Source: DATMTS01 sp035564555
Lineage (GTDB): Bacteria; Actinomycetota; Actinomycetes; Actinomycetales; Microbacteriaceae
Assembly: GCA_035564555.1 (NCBI GenBank)
Contig: DATMTS010000061.1
Coordinates: 1 to 8,040, forward strand
Length of the DNA stretch: 8,040 bases
Direction: 5' to 3'
Shown: positions 7,387-8,040 of the stretch, one piece after another
How positions within the stretch are numbered: position 1 is the stretch's first letter
Layout: each line of letters opens with the position of its first letter
Program-made: the position numbers and the translations under genes
The notes under the pieces: generated by a model
Databases searched by the model: none
What the model saw: the letters and a program-made list of their open reading frames with translations, nothing else
Told to the model about the DNA's origin: nothing

Positions 7387-7406
7387 GCCGCCGAAGGATC
7401 GGCGGC
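7387..7406 (-). promoter_or_regulatory. Stable hairpin in the xfp leader
   Basis: GCCGCCGA (7387-7394) and TCGGCGGC (7399-7406) form a perfect 8-bp stem with a 4-base loop (TCCT on the transcribed strand). If the transcript starts near 7409, as the -10 candidate suggests, the hairpin sits almost at the mRNA 5' end, where it could protect against exonucleases. It ends 25 bases upstream of the xfp ATG. No T-run follows, so attenuation by intrinsic termination is unlikely. Confidence 0.5.
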
Positions 7407-7411
7407 CGTCT

Positions 7412-7426
7412 CTCCATCCTATGGAG
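7412..7426 (-). promoter_or_regulatory. Probable xfp promoter -10 box inside a small palindrome (candidate operator)
   Basis: On the minus strand TAGGAT (7421-7416) matches the actinobacterial -10 consensus and predicts a start near 7409, giving a leader of about 48 bases. The box is centred in the palindrome CTCCAT-AGG-ATGGAG (6-bp perfect arms, 3-base centre), a geometry typical of a repressor site blocking RNA polymerase. No regulator gene is in the window and I do not recognise the motif. No clear -35 box is visible. Confidence 0.4.
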
Positions 7427-7455
7427 GCATCGCCGGCCGGGCCGAGTCCTCCGCC

Positions 7456-7500
7456 GGGCCGCAGTCGTCCGGGCGCAATCGTCGGGCGCAATCGTCGGGC
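7456..7500. repeat. 13-bp tandem repeat between ffs and xfp
   Basis: GGGCGCAATCGTC occurs twice back to back (7471-7483, 7484-7496), followed by a four-base start of a third copy. A degenerate copy with one insertion and one substitution precedes it (about 7456-7469). It sits directly after the ffs T-run and upstream of the xfp promoter candidate. Polymerase slippage is the simplest origin; repeated binding sites are possible. Confidence 0.75.
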
Positions 7501-7520
7501 AAGAAAAAGGACCCCTCGCG
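7501..7520 (-). terminator. 3' stem and T-run ending ffs
   Basis: On the minus strand the 3' arm of the SRP RNA closing stem (CGCGAGGGGTC, 7520-7510) is followed by CTTTTTCTT (7509-7501). A GC-rich stem with a T-run is the classical end of ffs genes. The paired arm lies at 7597-7587, so this is the closing helix of the RNA, not a local hairpin. Read-through would enter the xfp leader. Confidence 0.6.
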
Positions 7521-7597
7521 CACCCGCCAGAGCCCGGTTACCCTTGCTACGTTTCCGTCCTGGGGGAATTGGCCTGGATGGCGCCACGCGAGGAGCC
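7505..7597 (-). ncRNA. ffs: Signal recognition particle RNA, bacterial small (4.5S) type
   Basis: The RNA scaffold of the signal recognition particle, which binds Ffh and targets nascent membrane and secreted proteins to FtsY and SecYEG. The diagnostic domain IV core is intact: CAGG (7562-7559), a 3-bp stem ACG/CGT capped by the tetraloop GAAA (7555-7552), then AGCA (7548-7545). This is the CAGG/AGCA symmetric loop that binds the Ffh M domain. Next comes AGGGTAACC of the asymmetric loop region. The 5' end (7597-7587) pairs with 7520-7510 in an 11-bp closing stem with two wobble pairs, and a T-run follows. The length of about 92 bases is near the lower end for the small form. The tetraloop is GAAA where E. 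coli has GGAA; both are GNRA. The ends are inferred from the stem, the upstream -10 box and the T-run. Confidence 0.88.
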
Positions 7598-7604
7598 GGC
7601 ATCC

Positions 7605-7610
7605 AGTCTA
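7605..7610 (-). promoter_or_regulatory. -10 box of the ffs promoter
   Basis: TAGACT on the minus strand ends 7 bases before the first base of the SRP RNA closing stem (7597), the expected spacing between a TANNNT -10 box and a start site. No convincing -35 hexamer is seen. The 146 bases 7598-7743, between ffs and the tRNA promoter, show no other gene-like content. Confidence 0.55.
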
Positions 7611-7721
7611 ACCGGTCGGCTCGAGCGCGCCGCCCCCAGCCAGCAGGAATGGCCGCGATGGCAAGAACCCGATTCTCAAGAGGGGCGGGCGGACGTGGCA
7701 GGCGAGCGACGGGCGAGCGGG

Positions 7722-7749
7722 CCGACTCCGGTCCGCCATCCGGTAGGAT
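7722..7749 (+). promoter_or_regulatory. Promoter candidate for tRNA-Ser
   Basis: CCGACT (7722-7727) and TAGGAT (7744-7749) are separated by 16 bases and resemble -35 and -10 boxes. Transcription would start near 7756, leaving a 5' leader of about 30 bases for RNase P to remove. Confidence 0.4.
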
Positions 7750-7785
7750 TCTCTGAGGTCGATTCCGGAAGGGATGCGGCCGCCC

Positions 7786-7870
7786 GGAGGATTCGCCTAG
7801 TGGCCTATGGCGCACGCTTGGAAAGCGTATTGGGTGCAAGCCCTCGGGGGTTCGAATCCCCCATCCTCCG
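7786..7870 (+). tRNA. tRNA-Ser (anticodon GGA)
   Basis: An 85-base cloverleaf decoding UCC and UCU. The acceptor stem GGAGGAT (7786-7792) pairs with ATCCTCC (7863-7869), and the discriminator is G7870, as serine tRNAs require. The D stem is GCC/GGC. The anticodon loop TTGGAAA (7818-7824) has GGA at 7820-7822. A long variable arm (7830-7845) with a GGG/CCC stem marks a class II tRNA. The T stem is GGGGG/CCCCC with loop TTCGAAT (7851-7857). The 27-43 position is C7813 opposite A7829, a mismatch at the base of the anticodon stem. CCA is not encoded (CTG follows), so it must be added enzymatically. Confidence 0.95.
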
Positions 7871-7902
7871 CTGTTTTATCTCTCTGTTGGAGGTCCCAAC
7901 AG
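7871..7902 (+). terminator. T-rich stretch and hairpin after tRNA-Ser
   Basis: A T-rich stretch (TGTTTTAT, 7872-7879) follows the tRNA directly. Then CTGTTGG (7884-7890) and CCAACAG (7896-7902) form a perfect 7-bp stem with a 5-base loop. No T-run follows the hairpin, so termination efficiency is uncertain. The loop and 5' arm contain GGAGG, which might serve as the Shine-Dalgarno of the next gene at an unusually long spacing. Confidence 0.35.
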
Positions 7903-7909
7903 TCGTTGC

Positions 7910-8040
7910 GTGAACGAGTTGGAGTCGGGCCGTCCCAGCGTCATTGTCATCAGCGGCGCCATGGCATCAGGGAAGTCGACCCTAGCGCAGGCCCTTGCCG
8001 AACATCTCCCGAGAGCGGCACACATCCGGGGTGATGCGTT
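7910..8040 (+). CDS. P-loop kinase-like / AAA family ATPase, N-terminal fragment
   Basis: Only the first 43 codons are in the window. The protein begins MNELESGRPSVIVISG and has a clear Walker A motif GAMASGKST (residues 16-24) right after a hydrophobic beta strand. ALAEHLPRAAHIRGDAF follows. This layout (strand, P-loop, helix, then an R-G-D segment) occurs in small-molecule kinases and AAA_33-type NTPases, but the substrate cannot be told from this fragment. The GTG at 7910 is the only sensible start: the next Met (residue 18) lies inside the Walker A motif. GGAGG at 7889-7893 is 16 bases upstream, farther than usual and partly within a hairpin. The gene follows the tRNA by 39 bases and may share its transcript. 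Confidence 0.7.
   Translation, partial: MNELESGRPSVIVISGAMASGKSTLAQALAEHLPRAAHIRGDA

Noticed and set aside
7471..7500. CRISPR-like short repeats
   Set aside because: The units are adjacent 13-mers without spacers, so this is a simple tandem duplication.
7150..7839. 229-codon minus-strand frame across the xfp start, ffs and tRNA-Ser
   Set aside because: It overlaps two RNA genes and the start of xfp in another frame, and its Arg/Pro-rich sequence shows no domain.
7846..7870. 3' end of tRNA-Ser as an integration (att) site
   Set aside because: tRNA genes are common integration targets, but there is no integrase, no repeat of the tRNA 3' end in the window and no phage gene.

Overview
The window comes from a high-GC Gram-positive bacterium. 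GC-rich third codon positions, GTG starts, a tRNA gene without an encoded CCA, TANNNT-type -10 boxes with weak -35 boxes and the protein families all point to an actinobacterium. My best guess is Micrococcales, perhaps Microbacteriaceae; the family is inference.

Layout, left to right. Positions 1-1220 (minus strand) hold the N-terminal 406 codons of dnaX, the clamp-loader gamma/tau subunit, cut by the window edge inside a Gly-Ala repeat linker. A 243-base gap (1221-1463) carries a strong GC hairpin and promoter-like sites. Positions 1464-7361 (minus) form one transcription unit read right to left: xfp (phosphoketolase), pta (phosphotransacetylase) and ackA (acetate kinase). xfp and pta overlap by 4 bases. 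pta and ackA are separated by 91 bases that contain a near-perfect 26-bp inverted repeat. Upstream of xfp is a structured leader with a small palindrome over its probable -10 box, then a 13-bp tandem repeat, then ffs, the 4.5S-type signal recognition particle RNA (about 7505-7597, minus). Divergent from it is a tRNA-Ser(GGA) (7786-7870, plus). The window ends in the first 43 codons of a P-loop kinase-like gene (7910 onward, plus).

Function. Phosphoketolase splits xylulose-5-phosphate or fructose-6-phosphate with phosphate to give acetyl phosphate. Pta converts acetyl phosphate to acetyl-CoA, and AckA uses it to make ATP and acetate. The operon is therefore a self-contained phosphoketolase shunt with both acetyl-phosphate outlets. 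It lies between housekeeping genes (tRNA-Ser, SRP RNA and dnaX) that I recall as close neighbours in other actinobacteria, so the operon may be a lineage-specific insertion.

I found no mobile element, CRISPR array, toxin system or clearly new system. The non-routine signals are the inter-cistronic inverted repeat, the xfp leader architecture, the apparently leaderless dnaX start and the synteny question. The long open frames on the plus strand opposite dnaX, ackA, pta and xfp look like antisense shadows of GC-rich genes.
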